Shown here one piece after another: positions 47,447 through 60,900 of a DNA stretch of 64,000 nucleotides. How positions within the stretch are numbered: the stretch's first letter is position 1; each line of letters begins with the position of its first letter. Both the position numbers and the translations under genes were made by a program. Below the pieces are notes generated by a model, which was given only the letters and a program-made list of their open reading frames with translations, did not search any database and was not told where the DNA came from. Location: contig JAKCPB010001416.1 in NCBI GenBank assembly GCA_021442155.1, forward strand, positions 1 through 64,000, in the 5' to 3' direction. Origin of the DNA: Cymbidium sinense. Taxonomy: Eukaryota; Streptophyta; Magnoliopsida; Asparagales; Orchidaceae.

Positions 47447-48263
47447 ATGTGTACCTCCACCCAAAAGAAATTAATGAAGAAAGTTGATTCTACTTATATA
47501 CTATCTACTTTTGATACTCTTGATTTTATTCCTATTGAAAGCTCTTTGAGTCTAAATAAAAATAATAGATCTAGTAGTTACAATCCTTTCCTTTTTGATT
47601 CAGAGTCAGACTATCATGCTCTAAATCAATCGGGTTCACCTCTTGAGATTGACTTGGAGTCAACTGACTCTGAGGATCCCATAAGAGAAGCTATGAGAAG
47701 GTAGAACTTTCCACAAGCTCATCATTCCAAGAAGTCACAAGTCAACCACGAGTGGAAAAGTTCTACCTCCTGGGTAGCAGATAAGGGTAAGCAAGTCATT
47801 AGTTCTAGAGTAGATAGCCCTCCATAGGATGCTCCACCCATGGATATGCTTATGGAGGACCAAGCCGATTATAATGTCCTAGCTCACCTTAGAAAGTTTC
47901 CAGCTAAGTTAAGCATATACGACACCCTCATCTTATCCAAAGAGATGAGGGAATCTTTTATCAAGGCCTTACTTGACCTAGAGATATGCTTAGCTCAGCT
48001 GACTGCTACTAAAGAGGAGGCATGCCACTTGAAGGATATCTTAGGAGTTACATTCAGTGATGAAGACTTACTCCTACGGATGATCGAGCAAAACTACCTT
48101 TTTATATTACAGTGGATGTTGGCAGAGGCTATCAAAGGTTTGGTTGACCAAGGTGTATCCCAACATTATGAGTTTAAGAACCCTTGCCTACTTGAGGATC
48201 AACATCTCCAAACTCCAAAAAAGATGATGTTGAGAGGATTCAATGAAAGGTGAGAGGCCTTAG
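47447..48263 (+). pseudogene. Gag-protease junction and protease N-terminal half
   Basis: Two open stretches. 47,447-47,704 is an acidic Ser/Asp-rich linker (LDFIPIESSLSL, DSESDYHALNQS). 47,840-48,253 reads YNVLAHLRKFPAKLSIYDTL, LSKEMRESFIKALLDLE and FSDEDLLL, the segment before protease in Tat-type polyproteins. It then gives GLVDQGVS, where the Asp codon at 48,146-48,148 sits at the protease active-site position (D-Q-G where the family has D-G-G or D-S/T-G), and MLRGFNER. It stops at the 3' end of minus-strand LTR D. The missing second half corresponds to the start of pol copy 2 at 30,146. Confidence 0.8.
48259..48263. repeat. Target-site duplication half (CTTAG)
   Basis: The five bases just outside the LTR D terminus (TGTTTATT..). 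They differ by one base from TTTAG outside LTR C (30,146-30,150). Confidence 0.6.
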
Positions 48264-51200
48264 TGTTTATTTTTTGGATGTATGGGGACACCACAAATCA
48301 TGGCTACTTTTGAGGTGATTGGTATAACATTGAGGTATGATGTACTATCTCAAAAGATATAGGCATCACCCTATAATGGACCTAATCATGTAATAAGGAC
48401 TCCTTAGGCATGGGTCTTCGAATGTACTAGAGATTTCTCTCCTACTTTACATGGATGAATAAAGCAGGGTTTATATTAAACCAGTTTCTTAAGTTCCCTA
48501 TGGAGGCAAGCCTCCATAGTTAATTACATCTTAGAAATGAATTTTTTTAAGAATACTCTCGATTAAAGTAAACAATTATCATCTCCAAAGATTTCAAGGT
48601 TAGACTATCAAAAGATTGTTGTATTTGGAAAATCAACTTAGAAAGTTCAAGGAGAAGACTTATTTTTTAAATCCAAATGAAATAAGTAGGAAATGCTCAT
48701 GATACTAGGAAGCCTAGTGAGCATTCCAATCTATCCTATGGTTGGTCTTTATAATTTTGAAGTTGAGGAGATTTATATGTTTTGAGTTGAAATTTAATTA
48801 GATTACTAGTGCTTATAATCCACCAACACAAGGTTATGAGAATGCCTAAGAGGTATGCTGGTTACCCAAAGGAAATAGCTACCTCGGATCCTAAATCTAT
48901 GGAGCTTTAGTATGAGCTAAAGCACTAACTAAATCGACAGGACATAAGGGTTTACCTCCACAAGAATAAATTGTCCAACTTGGACTTATAATCACTGGTG
49001 GTGCACTAACCTCCTATGATTTTAAAACCATGTAGTCGGTCTTATGAATTGTAAGATAGCTAGGGTAGTTATTTAATTAGAAAGAGACTAAAGTCCTAAA
49101 CACACTCTGGAGACTAGAGCATGAGTCGTATAAGCATCTTAATCTATATATGCAAAATCTTTTTAACTTTTATTTTATTTTAGACACATCATTTTGATAG
49201 AGGCTTTAGGATTTCATATGCCTAAATGCTTGATGAAATAGGTTATGGGTCAAATTAGCTAGAAGAAGGTGTTCTTCACCACAAGGGATGCTCTCACAGG
49301 TCAAGCATTTCTTTATCGTGCAAGGATGGAGATCATTCATGTTAAAGAGAGAAACAATATGCATGCGTGATGTGAAACATACAACCATACAGCTAAGGGT
49401 TGGTAAAATCTTTTAATTATCTTATTTATGTCTTAGGCTTTGATGAGGTTATGAGTTGTTTAAAATTTAATTATGAGTGATTATTTTGGTAGAAAAGTTA
49501 TTTTTATCCTAAGAGCCTAATCATATCCAATCCACACATTAAAGCATCAATCATTTAAGAAACTATGAAAAGCATGTCATCCTAATGCACAATGTAAACA
49601 TAACATCAAACAATTATATAAACTATCATAAAAGAATAAAAGACCAGTGCGGTCGGGTACCTCTGTACAACTCAAAGAGAGAAAAGATGGGTTGCCGAGC
49701 TCTACCCTTATACAACCTGGAATATGAAAGAATAATTATAATTGTATTAAATGCTATGGGAGTCTTCTTTCTTCATATCTCCATTTCTGATTTGGTTCCT
49801 TCTTTGATTTGTATGGTGCATGCTTCAAAGGCATCACATGGCACCCCAGGACAAAACCTTCTGGCCACTGCTCATCCTAATCCCCCATAGCACTAATCTT
49901 AATTCTATTGAAAAATTATATTTCTATGGGAAAAGTAAATCTAACTTCACCATAAAATAGAGGTTAGCTAAATATACATATAATCCCAAGAATTGTATTT
50001 ATAATTTGGACTTAGCATACACATGGGTAACTCCCCCCGCCCTAACTTGAATTATGCTTAAGGATTTAAGCAACAAGAAAAGAGCATTCACATTTATTTT
50101 AAGCATCCCTTAAGCATAATCCTTGTAGAAAATATGATTAGCTAATATTGGCCTATCATCTCTCTACAAAGCATACACCCTAACATCCAATCTAAAATAA
50201 TACATCATAAAACAAAACATATGACCCATCATATACCATCCTAACTTAGAGCAAGAAGTGGTAACTTAATTCTAATGTGTGTATTAAGGCTTGTGGTAAG
50301 TCTTGTTATGCATTAGTGTTGTATTTTCTAAGTGTAGAAGGATTCAATTTAACATGAAAGGTTGATTTCACTTGAAGTAGTTTAATTGATTTGAGAATTT
50401 TAATTTGTGTTTTCTTTTGTTTCATTTGATTACACTTAGCAACTAAGTGTTATAAAAAGAGGAAAAAGGATTGCCCTCTTCATCCCTACCTTAAGTCACT
50501 TTCTAAAGTATATTAATTTGATTTAGTTCTCTTTAGTGAATGGCTTATTAAAAGATTTAATTAATCCTATGTTTAGGTTCACTTAAAATAATCCTATTCA
50601 AAATAAAAGGCATCTTAAGATTAATTTAATTGAATTACTACCACATGACATATATTAAATCATTCCTTTCCATCACATGTAACATGCATATGATTTAATC
50701 CTAAGTGTATCTATACATGCAACATATTTTAGCACACTTAAATGATGAATGTATGTGTATGTTTAGAATTTATATTTTATTTGATTGAATTATTTAATCA
50801 TGTTAATTTAAAACTTTATCCAAATTCTTATAAAAAAAGGACATAAGAATGAAATTAAATAGGCATGTGTTGTTCTTAAACTAGGGATGTGAGGTAAACA
50901 AATGACCTCCTTGGAGCTAGCTAAAGCCTCGTATTCTAGGGATGTCTAGACTATGTGCCCATTTGCATTCAAACATATGTAAATTGTATACAAGAACATA
51001 GGAAGTAAGCTCCAAATCATATGGCTAATTAATTCAACCACTTAGTCAATTATGAATGCATGCAATGTAAAATGGGATTTTCATTCACTAATCACATATA
51101 CATATACATGTACAAAGATATAAGAAAGTATGTCATTGTTAAACAGGGAAGTGAGGTAATCAAATGACCTCCTTGGGGTTAACTAAAGCCTCATTCTGGA

Positions 51201-54200
51201 TGATCTATATATACTTACTTTTCTTGGACACACATGGATGTATAAATAAATGAGGGAAAGAAAACCATGTAAAGATTGTATATTTCTTTATTGAATTATT
51301 TATATATATGAATTAAAGCTCTATCAAAATTCTAATGTTGAAATACATGAATGAAATCAAATGGGTATGTGCCATTATTAAACCAGGGGGAAGTAATTAA
51401 ATGACCTCCTTGGGCTAGCTAAAGCCTCATGTTCCCGGATGTCCGACTATATACCCATTACCATTCAATCTTATAAAATTAACACATTAATAGAGGAAAG
51501 AGAACTCAACATTCAACATTCATTAAGCTATAAGCCCATGCATTTCTTATGTATTTATATATAGCATCATAACACAAATTATTATTCATTTATAAGCTTT
51601 TGAAAAATACATTTGATTTAATAGAAATAATAGCCGTGCATATATTAAATTAAATCAACACATGCAAGCTTACATAAAGGAAATCCATTTTAATTTACTT
51701 GATTTTGAAAAGATGGATGCATGAATTCAAATGACATACCAAATTTAACATGATTGGAAAGAGGACAATCAAATATAAGCATGTGATTCATTCAACCAAA
51801 CTAGTTCTTAAGGACAATCAAATCGAATAAGATTATTTAAACCAAACCAAAGCTTCTTTATTAATTAAATTTTAAATTTGATTTGATTTAAATAGGCAAA
51901 TAAAAATCATCACTTGCTATTTTAAACCCATTCCCACATTAGTGATTTGATTTAATTTAGGGAAATGTGATTAAGTTGATTTAATGAGTTAATTAAGTTG
52001 AACCCTTAATTAGATGAATTAATTACTTACCTATGTCACCATAAAGTGAATATGCATGGAAAATAAACTTGCAAATGATCATAGGAAATAAAGGGGCCTA
52101 ACGCAATTGGCTCATGATTAATAGTTAATTAGATTAAGGGACTTAATTAATTACTCTTATGGTTTACCCACACATGTGGACTAACCATAATTTCATTAAA
52201 CTCCTTTAGATTATTAAACACCTAAAGATCTACCCCTTGATTTAATTAATTAAGGTTTGATGTGATTATGATTTCAATTTGATTAAGTGATTTAATTAAT
52301 TCATTAAATCTTAATTAATTTCATTTGAAATAAAGGGTGAAATGAACTTAGCGAAACCCAACCCTATTCCTTAGTTCACTTAAAATTGAACAATGATTAA
52401 TAAACTTAATTAACCAATTTATTACTATTTGGATTAATTAATCATTAATTAACTTAAAGAGTAGTTAAGGTTTAATTAGTCAATTTTCTTAATTAACTAA
52501 GCAATCCCAAGAAAATCATGGGAGGAGGTCAACCCATTAAATTAACCCACAAAATTTGGGATTAATTGCTCAAGTAATTAAGGAGTAATTAATTTAATTA
52601 ATTTAATTAAACCTTAATTGAAGCTTAATTACTATTCAAATATAGTTAAGATCATTTTTAATTAATTCTCCTCTAAAATACCTTTAAAATGAGTATTTAT
52701 TTGCATTTTTATTTCTCTATGATTTTTAGAAGTTTTAGCCATTTAAAATGATTAATTAAGCCTAACTAAAGCCTAATCTAGTTGGCTGGGTCGATGCGAT
52801 GCTTTCCACATGATCGTGGATTGGTTTTAAAACTTATCCAACTTAGCACCTATGGTGACGCACTTTCTTGTCCGCCATTTAGATCGTCTGATTAATTAAT
52901 CTCACCTTAATAATATTATATCATATCAAGTGGATCTATGACCATCTATTCGATCACGCAGATGCATGGTGCATGATCTAACATCATGCAAGTGATGGAT
53001 AATGGAGTCTGTCCACCATTGCTCACTTGATCCAAGCTTACCCGAGCTTGGATCAACTCCAAAAAGATCCCAAACCTTCACAACATCGATCAAAGGGGAT
53101 CTAATGGTTAATATCACACGAGATGCAAGTTTTCTTCAAAAAGCTCCAACCCATTTTTGCCTAAGGATCAGTTTTGGAAGCATACCTCGCCAGAGCTCAA
53201 GACCAATGGCTTGAATGATTGAGGAAGTTTCATCTAATGGAGGCGAAGCCCTATTGAGTAGCAATTGGATTAATTCCTTGATGTTCACTCGAAAGGCCAT
53301 GAACCAAGAATTTGGAGCTTTACATTGATTGAAGTCCCACCTCTGGTGCTTGGGAAGCTTGGGAGATGATTCATTCTAGCTCGACTAGGCCTAGGGAAGG
53401 TGCGTGTAAAGTTAATTTGAGTTTGATGAAGAAATGGGGAAGTTAGGTCAGAAATGGGAGTGTCCTATTTCAAGATGGACGAGAATTGCATTTTTCAATC
53501 AAGGAATGAGCTTGGGAGCTTAAGAATGGCTCTAACGACTCGCTTATAGAGCTCGAGGAATAATTTTTTGTGTGTTTGAGTGAAAATGAGGGTGTATACC
53601 CCTTTCATCTTGAGATGGATGGGTTTGGCTTCTAGTGGGTATCCGCCATCTCGGGAGTCATGGGTGGAAGGGAGGAGGTGAGTTGGCGCTTGGTTGGTTG
53701 AAGGTGTGGAAGTGGCTGCCAAGAAGGAATCATGGGTGTCCTATGAGTTTCAAATTCTCCAATGGGGAGGGTGAGGTGATTTCACCTCCCATGGGACATG
53801 GTCGACCCAACCACCCCTTGGGTTAGGTTGGGTAGTGTCCTAGGTGCCTAAGTGTACCATTGGAAGAGTACCAAGTGGCCAAAGAATGGAATTGACCACT
53901 TACATGGGTGATTTATCTCATGTGATGCCCTTGACCCAAGGGTAGAATGATCATATGGCATTGGATTTGATTTGGGTAGAATTGAAATGAGCCAAAAGTG
54001 GGTTAGCCCAAATTTCAAGTCAATTGGAGTTGATTTGGTTAGCTTTGGCTCAATTTGACTCATTTAGGTCAAATTGTTAGTCATTGGTCAAATTGGGACA
54101 AACCAAGGGTCAAGTTCATATGATCATTTGGGATGTTTTTTGGTTTCAATTGGTTTGGTTAAGTTTGGCTTAGATTTGATTTTGGCTCATTTGAATTCAT

Positions 54201-54992
54201 TTGGGTCAAATGGGTTAACCAATTTGACCAAATTGGCCAAATTGGCTTGGTTGGTGTTTGGTTTGGGTTTAGTTGACCAATTGAAGATTATTGTAGGCTT
54301 TGGTTTCAATTAATTTTTGGATTTGATTTAGGCCAACTTGAACCTTTAGGTTGGGCTAAGTATGTCAATTGGGTTCAATAGGCCCAATCTGTCACCAAGT
54401 TCAACAATCAATTTGGAATGAACTTCAGTCAATGGTTGCAATCAATTTGGTTTATATTTTGATTTGACCCAATTTGATCTTTTAGGTCAATTTGGGTCAA
54501 CTTGGGTCAAGAGGGCTAATTGGGTTTGGTTTGACTCAATCAAATGTCAAGTCGTATTCAAATATTGATTTTGATTTGGTATGAATCATTTGTTTCAAGG
54601 TATTTGGCTTAGGTTGTAATTTGACTAGTTTGGGTTCATATGGGTTAAAGGTTTGACTTGGTCAAATGACCAAGTTGTCTTGGTTTGACCTAATTTATGA
54701 ATTGATCAACCTAGGTGATCAATAATCATGATGGGAGGTTTTTATGTGCTTGGTTCAATCCAATTTGGGTAGGATTAGAACTTGGCTCAAATAGGTCAAA
54801 TTGGCCACTTTGGGTCAAGTGGACCAATTAGGTTTAGTTGGCTTGATTTTGGGTTGAGTTTGATTTAGTTGAGTTTATATATGGATTTAGGATTCATATA
54901 TAAATTTAATTGCAATTAGCTTCGGTTCAAATGGGTTATGGTTCATTCAAACATTTCAAGTCAAAAGGGTTAAGTTGGGTTTGACTTGGTGT
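48264..54992 (-). mobile_element. LTR D (minus strand, 5' end interrupted by element E)
   Basis: On the minus strand it ends AAAAAATAAACA at 48,264. It contains, going up the window, the promoter-like part (49,706-50,003), the GGACATCC..GAGGCTTTAG sub-repeats (near 50,950, 51,200 and 51,450), AATTAATT sequence, the CG-richer domain (52,780-53,200) and the TTGACC-rich domain (53,900-54,990). By comparison with C about 0.8 kb of its start is missing, because element E begins at 54,993. The open frames within are chance frames. Confidence 0.85.
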
Positions 54993-57900
54993 TGACCTCA
55001 TTTTCAGAATGAGCTCTCAACCCCTCCATCTTAGACATAGGACTCCTCTTAGACTTTAAGAGTTCTTTAGTCTTAAGACACATCTAGTATTAGGTGGACA
55101 CTCAACCCAGCCCTAGAGACTTAGAAGAGTTAGCCATAGAATAGGTCATGCCTGGGGTGGGAAAATTTACCTACCCTTAGCTTGAACCATTCCTCATCTT
55201 CTTTCCTTCAAGTCAAACACTAAATCAATCTTATTTGATTTTCTGCAAACTCAAATCAACTCCATGTGATTGAAATCCATGAATAATTCTTAAGTCCAAA
55301 AATTTCCTAAGTCCTTAATTTCTTAAGGACTTAACCTAAATCATGATCAAATCAATTCAAATTCATGGGATTTTCTCAATTCACTTATATTCTCATTTAT
55401 ATTAACATATATAAATGAAATATAAATACAAATCAATCAAATCAAATTCTCAAATTAAATTCCAACCCTAAAATTTTTCTATGTCCTTTAAGTCTTCCTT
55501 CATGGACTTAGCCAAAATCATGATCAAACCAAATCAAACTAATGAGATTTTCTCATAATTAATTTATATTCTCATTTATATTCACATATATAAATGAAAT
55601 ATAAAAATAAATCAATCAAACCAAATTCAAAATTCAAGCTTCAAACTCCAAAATTTCTAAGTCCTTTAAGTCTTCCTTCATGTACTTAGCCAAAATCATG
55701 ATCAAACTCAAATCAAACTTTGACCAAGCCATTTGACCCACTTAGGCTCACTTGACCCAAAGTGACCTAGAGTACCCTTATGAGCAAATTATAATCCTAA
55801 CCAAATTAGATTGAATCAAACTTACTTATGCCTTTTATCATGATCAACAATCATCATGAGATGATCAATCAATCAAATTAGGTCAAACTAAGTTGAACCT
55901 AAGGGTTGACCAACTCAACACTTAGCCCAAAATGAAACCTAACATAGCCAAAAAATGCCATAGGCCAAATTGATTGAAACCATTGATCTAAGTTCATTCA
56001 TGACCTATGTTTAAACTTGATAAGTTAACATTTGAGCCTAACCTAGCCCAATTGGCCACTTGATCCAAGTTGACCCAACTTGACCTAAAAAGTCAAAAAT
56101 GTGTCAAAACATGATATAAGCTAAATTGACTCAACCAATGGGTCAAGTTCATTCCAAATCACTTGTTGAACTTGACCAAAGCCTCAATTGGCCAACTAAA
56201 CCTAACCTAGCCCAAATAGACATTGAACCCAACTTGACCTAAAGGGGTCATGTTGAGCCAAATTCAAACATAACCAAAATTGATTGGAAATAAAGAAAAC
56301 CAATCCACTTCATATGACTAACCAAACCTAAACCTACCCTTGACCTAGCTCAAATAGGTCAAATGGTCAAATTGGTCAACTTGACCCATTTGACCTAAAT
56401 GAAGTCATATGAGCCAAATTCAAAACTAAACCAAATGGAATCAAACCAAAGCCACCAAAACATTTCAAATGGTCATACAACCAACCCTTGTTTGACCCAA
56501 TTTGACCAAAAACTTGACCCAAGATGACCCATTTTGACCTAAATGGGTCAACATGAGCCAAACCTTATCAAATGAACTCCAAATCTAATGAAACTTGACC
56601 AAACCTATTTTCTCTACATACCCAACATATCCAAACTCAAAAATTCATAAAATGACCATTCTACCCCTACACCATAGAACAAATTTTGGTCTAATCCATG
56701 GGTAATTTGGTCAAGCCCTCTTCATATCAACTTGATACCTTCCTAATAGGTCAAGTGGACCCAATGGAGAGTGGTGCACCCAACCCAATGGGGGTCAGCC
56801 CAAATGGACCCAAGGCCAAAAAACTAGCTCAAATTTCAAATTCAAAAACCTCCTCCACTTGATTTGGAGCACATGAGGTTACTAATCCACTCCTAAGCTC
56901 CAACCCACCATGTACCAACTTGAAATAGCCCAAAAAAACCTTTCCATATGGTTAATTGGATCAAAATAAAGCCATTCTTCGCCGATTTCCATGGAGATAT
57001 ACTCCCCCTAATTTCATTTGAATTCAACACCCTCATTGTCGATTGAACCCTAGGGAGTGTTAGCCATCGAGAGCATTCTTAAGCTTTCTAAGAAGGATTT
57101 GAGATAGCCATTTCTCAATTTTCTTCCTTTGAAAATAGGGGAGCTCAACACAACTCCCAACTTCTTCTACACTACATTCTACTGCAATTGCCTTTGCACA
57201 CTCCCTTAGGGGATCAAGTTGAGTGCACCTAGGCTCTCATTCAAGTTCCCAAAGCAAGGAGAGGTTGAATTGGATCAAAGCTGCAAGAAAAGAGAAGAGG
57301 TATTGGTCCATAAAGAGATCTACTCAACCCCAAGGCTTGAAACTTTAAACAGGGCTTCATCTCCACTAGACGAAGCTACCTCATTGAGCTCGAGCACCGG
57401 TGAGGTATGGAATTTTATGACCACTAGGCTTAGGAGGTGTTTGGTCTTTTGTAAAAGATATTGTCATGTCCACCATTGGATAAGCTTTTCATTAGCTTAA
57501 GATGGTGTGGGTAAATTCTCATTCCAATCTGAGCTCAATCGAGCTTGGATATTCCCATAGATCGTGGACGGTCTCCATTGATCCGTGAAAGAACATGGAG
57601 AATCTGGCCATCCATCGCATTTTGATGGACAAGATTAAATGCACATTTTATAAATCCTTTATCCCTTTTAATTCCATGGGATGATACTTGGCCTTTCGAT
57701 TCTTGATCGAACGGTAGGGATCAAACCACATCCCGCCACCACTTTGATGCATGTTTAAGTGGATGGCTCACATGCGATGCATTTAAAGCAATTGTCACGC
57801 CATGTCTCACGTGAGCTAAGGGATTAGTTAGGATTTAATTAATTTTAATTAATCCTAAGCTTCCAAAATTCATATCTCCCTCAATAAAATTCTGAAAAAT

Positions 57901-60900
57901 ATGAGGTGAATTTTTATGGAAAGATAATTCAACCTAGATTATTTTAAAAATAATTTCAATGGATTTTAATTATACTTTTCTCTGATTTTGGGTTTTAAGG
58001 GAAATCTTATTTTGCTAATTACCTCTTAATTAATCTTCTGATTAATCCCAAACTTCTTGGGTATGTTTTGGGTAATGACATTTGACTCCCCTAATTTTCT
58101 TGGGATTTATTGAATGCTTAATTGGGAGAATTGCAATGTATTTCCTAATTACTCCTTTAATGTAATTAAGGATAATTAAGGTTGGATTAGTGTTTTAATC
58201 TCTCATTGGGTTGATTAAGGTTAAATCCAATTAATAGAAGGCTTAGGGAATAATTTTGGGGTATTTCCCCTAAGCTATTCTCTAAACCCCTTTTTTCTTT
58301 CCTTAATCTTATTTTAATTAAGGGTTAATTCATTAATTACACTCTTAATTAATATCTAAAAATTATAAAAACTACTAGAACTTAATTAATCTACTTTGGG
58401 TAGATGCTTAGGTGTTCAAGAGCCTAAGTCCAATTAAGGAAATCAAAACCCAACTCACATGTGTGAGGGGTGTTTTGAAATTACTTAAGTTAAACCCCTT
58501 AGTGTAATTAACCATTAATCATTAGCCAAATTGCATTAGGCCCTTTTCTTCTGAGGTGCATTCCAAATTTAAATTCTTTGTGAGGTTTTATGTCATCTCA
58601 TTAGCTCATAATTACTTGGTTTAACTATGCTAAGGTGGTGGTAAGGGTTAATTAACTTGCTTAATTCATACCTTAACCTAATTAAAATATAAAATGAATC
58701 TAATCATTTAAAAATTAAACAAAAATATCAAACACATGTGGGAATGGGTTAGAATAGCAAACTCAACTCACATTTTCAAAATTAAATCAAACTCAAAACC
58801 AAACAAAAAATCATCATAAACAAATTTTGATTTATTTTAAGCTTTCTTATTTCATAAGATTGTCTTTAGGATTTAATTGAAGTGAATGTGTTTACATGCT
58901 TTCATTGCTTTAAATCTTCCCCAACATGTTAAATTTGTATGTCATGTGGCTTCATTCATCCTATTTTTCCAAAATTCAAATTTAAAATGAAAATGTTTAC
59001 TTTATGTCAAATTTGCATGTGTTGGCTAAAGTAGAAATATGAGTGGCTATTATCACTATTAAATTCAAATTATTTTTAAAATTATATGAATCAATTATTA
59101 AAACTAAAAGTGTGCTACTTATATTTTAATTATAAGCTTGCATGTGAGAGAATACAAGGATGTAGTATAGGTTTTCCTTCTCTCTTCTTTTAGTATTTTT
59201 TGAATAGGATTTGGTAAGATGTATGGTTCATTTGAAAAGAACCTAACACTTGCCTAATTCCATATCCTATTCATTCTATACTATCACTTAAGAAGGATAC
59301 CTATGTTTGCATATAAATTGCATAAACAAAATAAATCAACTAATACAAATTTTTTAATTTTTCTTTTCCATTCATTTCTTTTGTACACATGTTTGTGTTT
59401 AAGGAAAGTGGTATATTAGTCCGGACAACCCTAAGGTTGTGAGGCTTTAAGTAGCCCCTAAGTAGGTCTTGTACCTTACACCTAGTTAATAATGGTTGTA
59501 CTCACTTATGCCTTTCTTACTTTCATGTGTGCGTGTGAAAATTGGATAAGAAACCCTGTTCTACTTAATGAAAATCATGCATCTTAAACTTCCAAATTTC
59601 CTTAAATGAATTACTTATCATGCATCATAAAGTGTGTTAAATATTCTCATTTGTGTGTATAGATATGCTTAGGACTCATTCATATGCATGTTATACATGT
59701 TGGGAAAGGAATGAAGTGATGTATGTTTTATGAATTTGGTTCATTTTATTTAATCTTAAAATGCCTTTATTTTTGAATGGGTTTGTTTAGAGTTCATCTA
59801 AACTCAAGATTAATTAAAGACTTAAATAAAAACATTCACTAAATAAAACTAAAACATGAATCTACTTTAGAAATTACTTAGGGGAAGGAAAGAGAAGTTC
59901 TCTTCTCCCTCTCTTCATAACTTAGTAATTAATTCTAGGATTTATATGAACCTAATCAAAACATGAAATAAAATCAACCCAAAATAATTAAATCACTTAA
60001 ATGAAACCCTCCTCAAAGTTGAACATGATTCACACTTAGAAAATTCTAACTTAAAGCCATAGATAAGCATACCACACAAACCTTCAAAGCACACACATTA
60101 GCCTAAGTCACCACTTCTAGCTTTAGGTTAGGGTGGTGCATGGTTTGATGCTTTTTTTTTTGTGATATATATTTTAGACTGGATGTTAGGATGTATGCTC
60201 GTAGAATGAATGGTAGGATCTCGCCTAACCATTATTTTTGTAGGGATTGTGCTTATGGTACTGTAATAAATAAAAATATAAATGCTTTTGCTTGTGTTCT
60301 TATACCCTAAGCATAATCCAATAGGCCGTGGACTTAGTCACCCATGTGTTGGGTGATAAGTCCAATATAAATGCTTGAGATTTGTGTGGTTTATTTTAGC
60401 TAATCTCTATTTTGGTGTTAGTTAGTTTTTATTATTTTCCTTTTCATGTAAAAATTAGGATTTTGGAATGATTGTTATGGGGATGATGAACATTGGTCAT
60501 AAGATCCTATCTTATGCACCATGTGAAGCCTTGGAGCATCCACATTCCAACCATCCAAAAGAAGGAACCAAAGAAGAAAGAAGAAAATAAGAAGAAAGAA
60601 GAAAAGAAGAATGAAGAAATGAAGCTTGAAGACCCCCATAACAATGAATTCCTTGCTTAATTGTAATTTAATTCATTTGTAATTCGGGTTGTATAAGGGT
60701 AGAGCTCATTTACCCAATTTGTTTATGGGTTTGTGCGGTGGTACCCAACCACACTTGGCCTCTTATTCTTTCATGATTACTTTATAAATTGATTGATGAT
60801 TTGTTTAGCTTTTGCATTAAGTAGCATCTTTTTCCTTATTTCTTCCTTCCTTTATGTATGGTCTAGATGTGGATTAGGCTCTTAGGAAAAAATAAATCAT

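Noticed and set aside
57219..57500. 93-codon open frame as a gene
   Set aside because: Lies inside LTR E, and the matching parts of LTRs B and D do not keep the frame.
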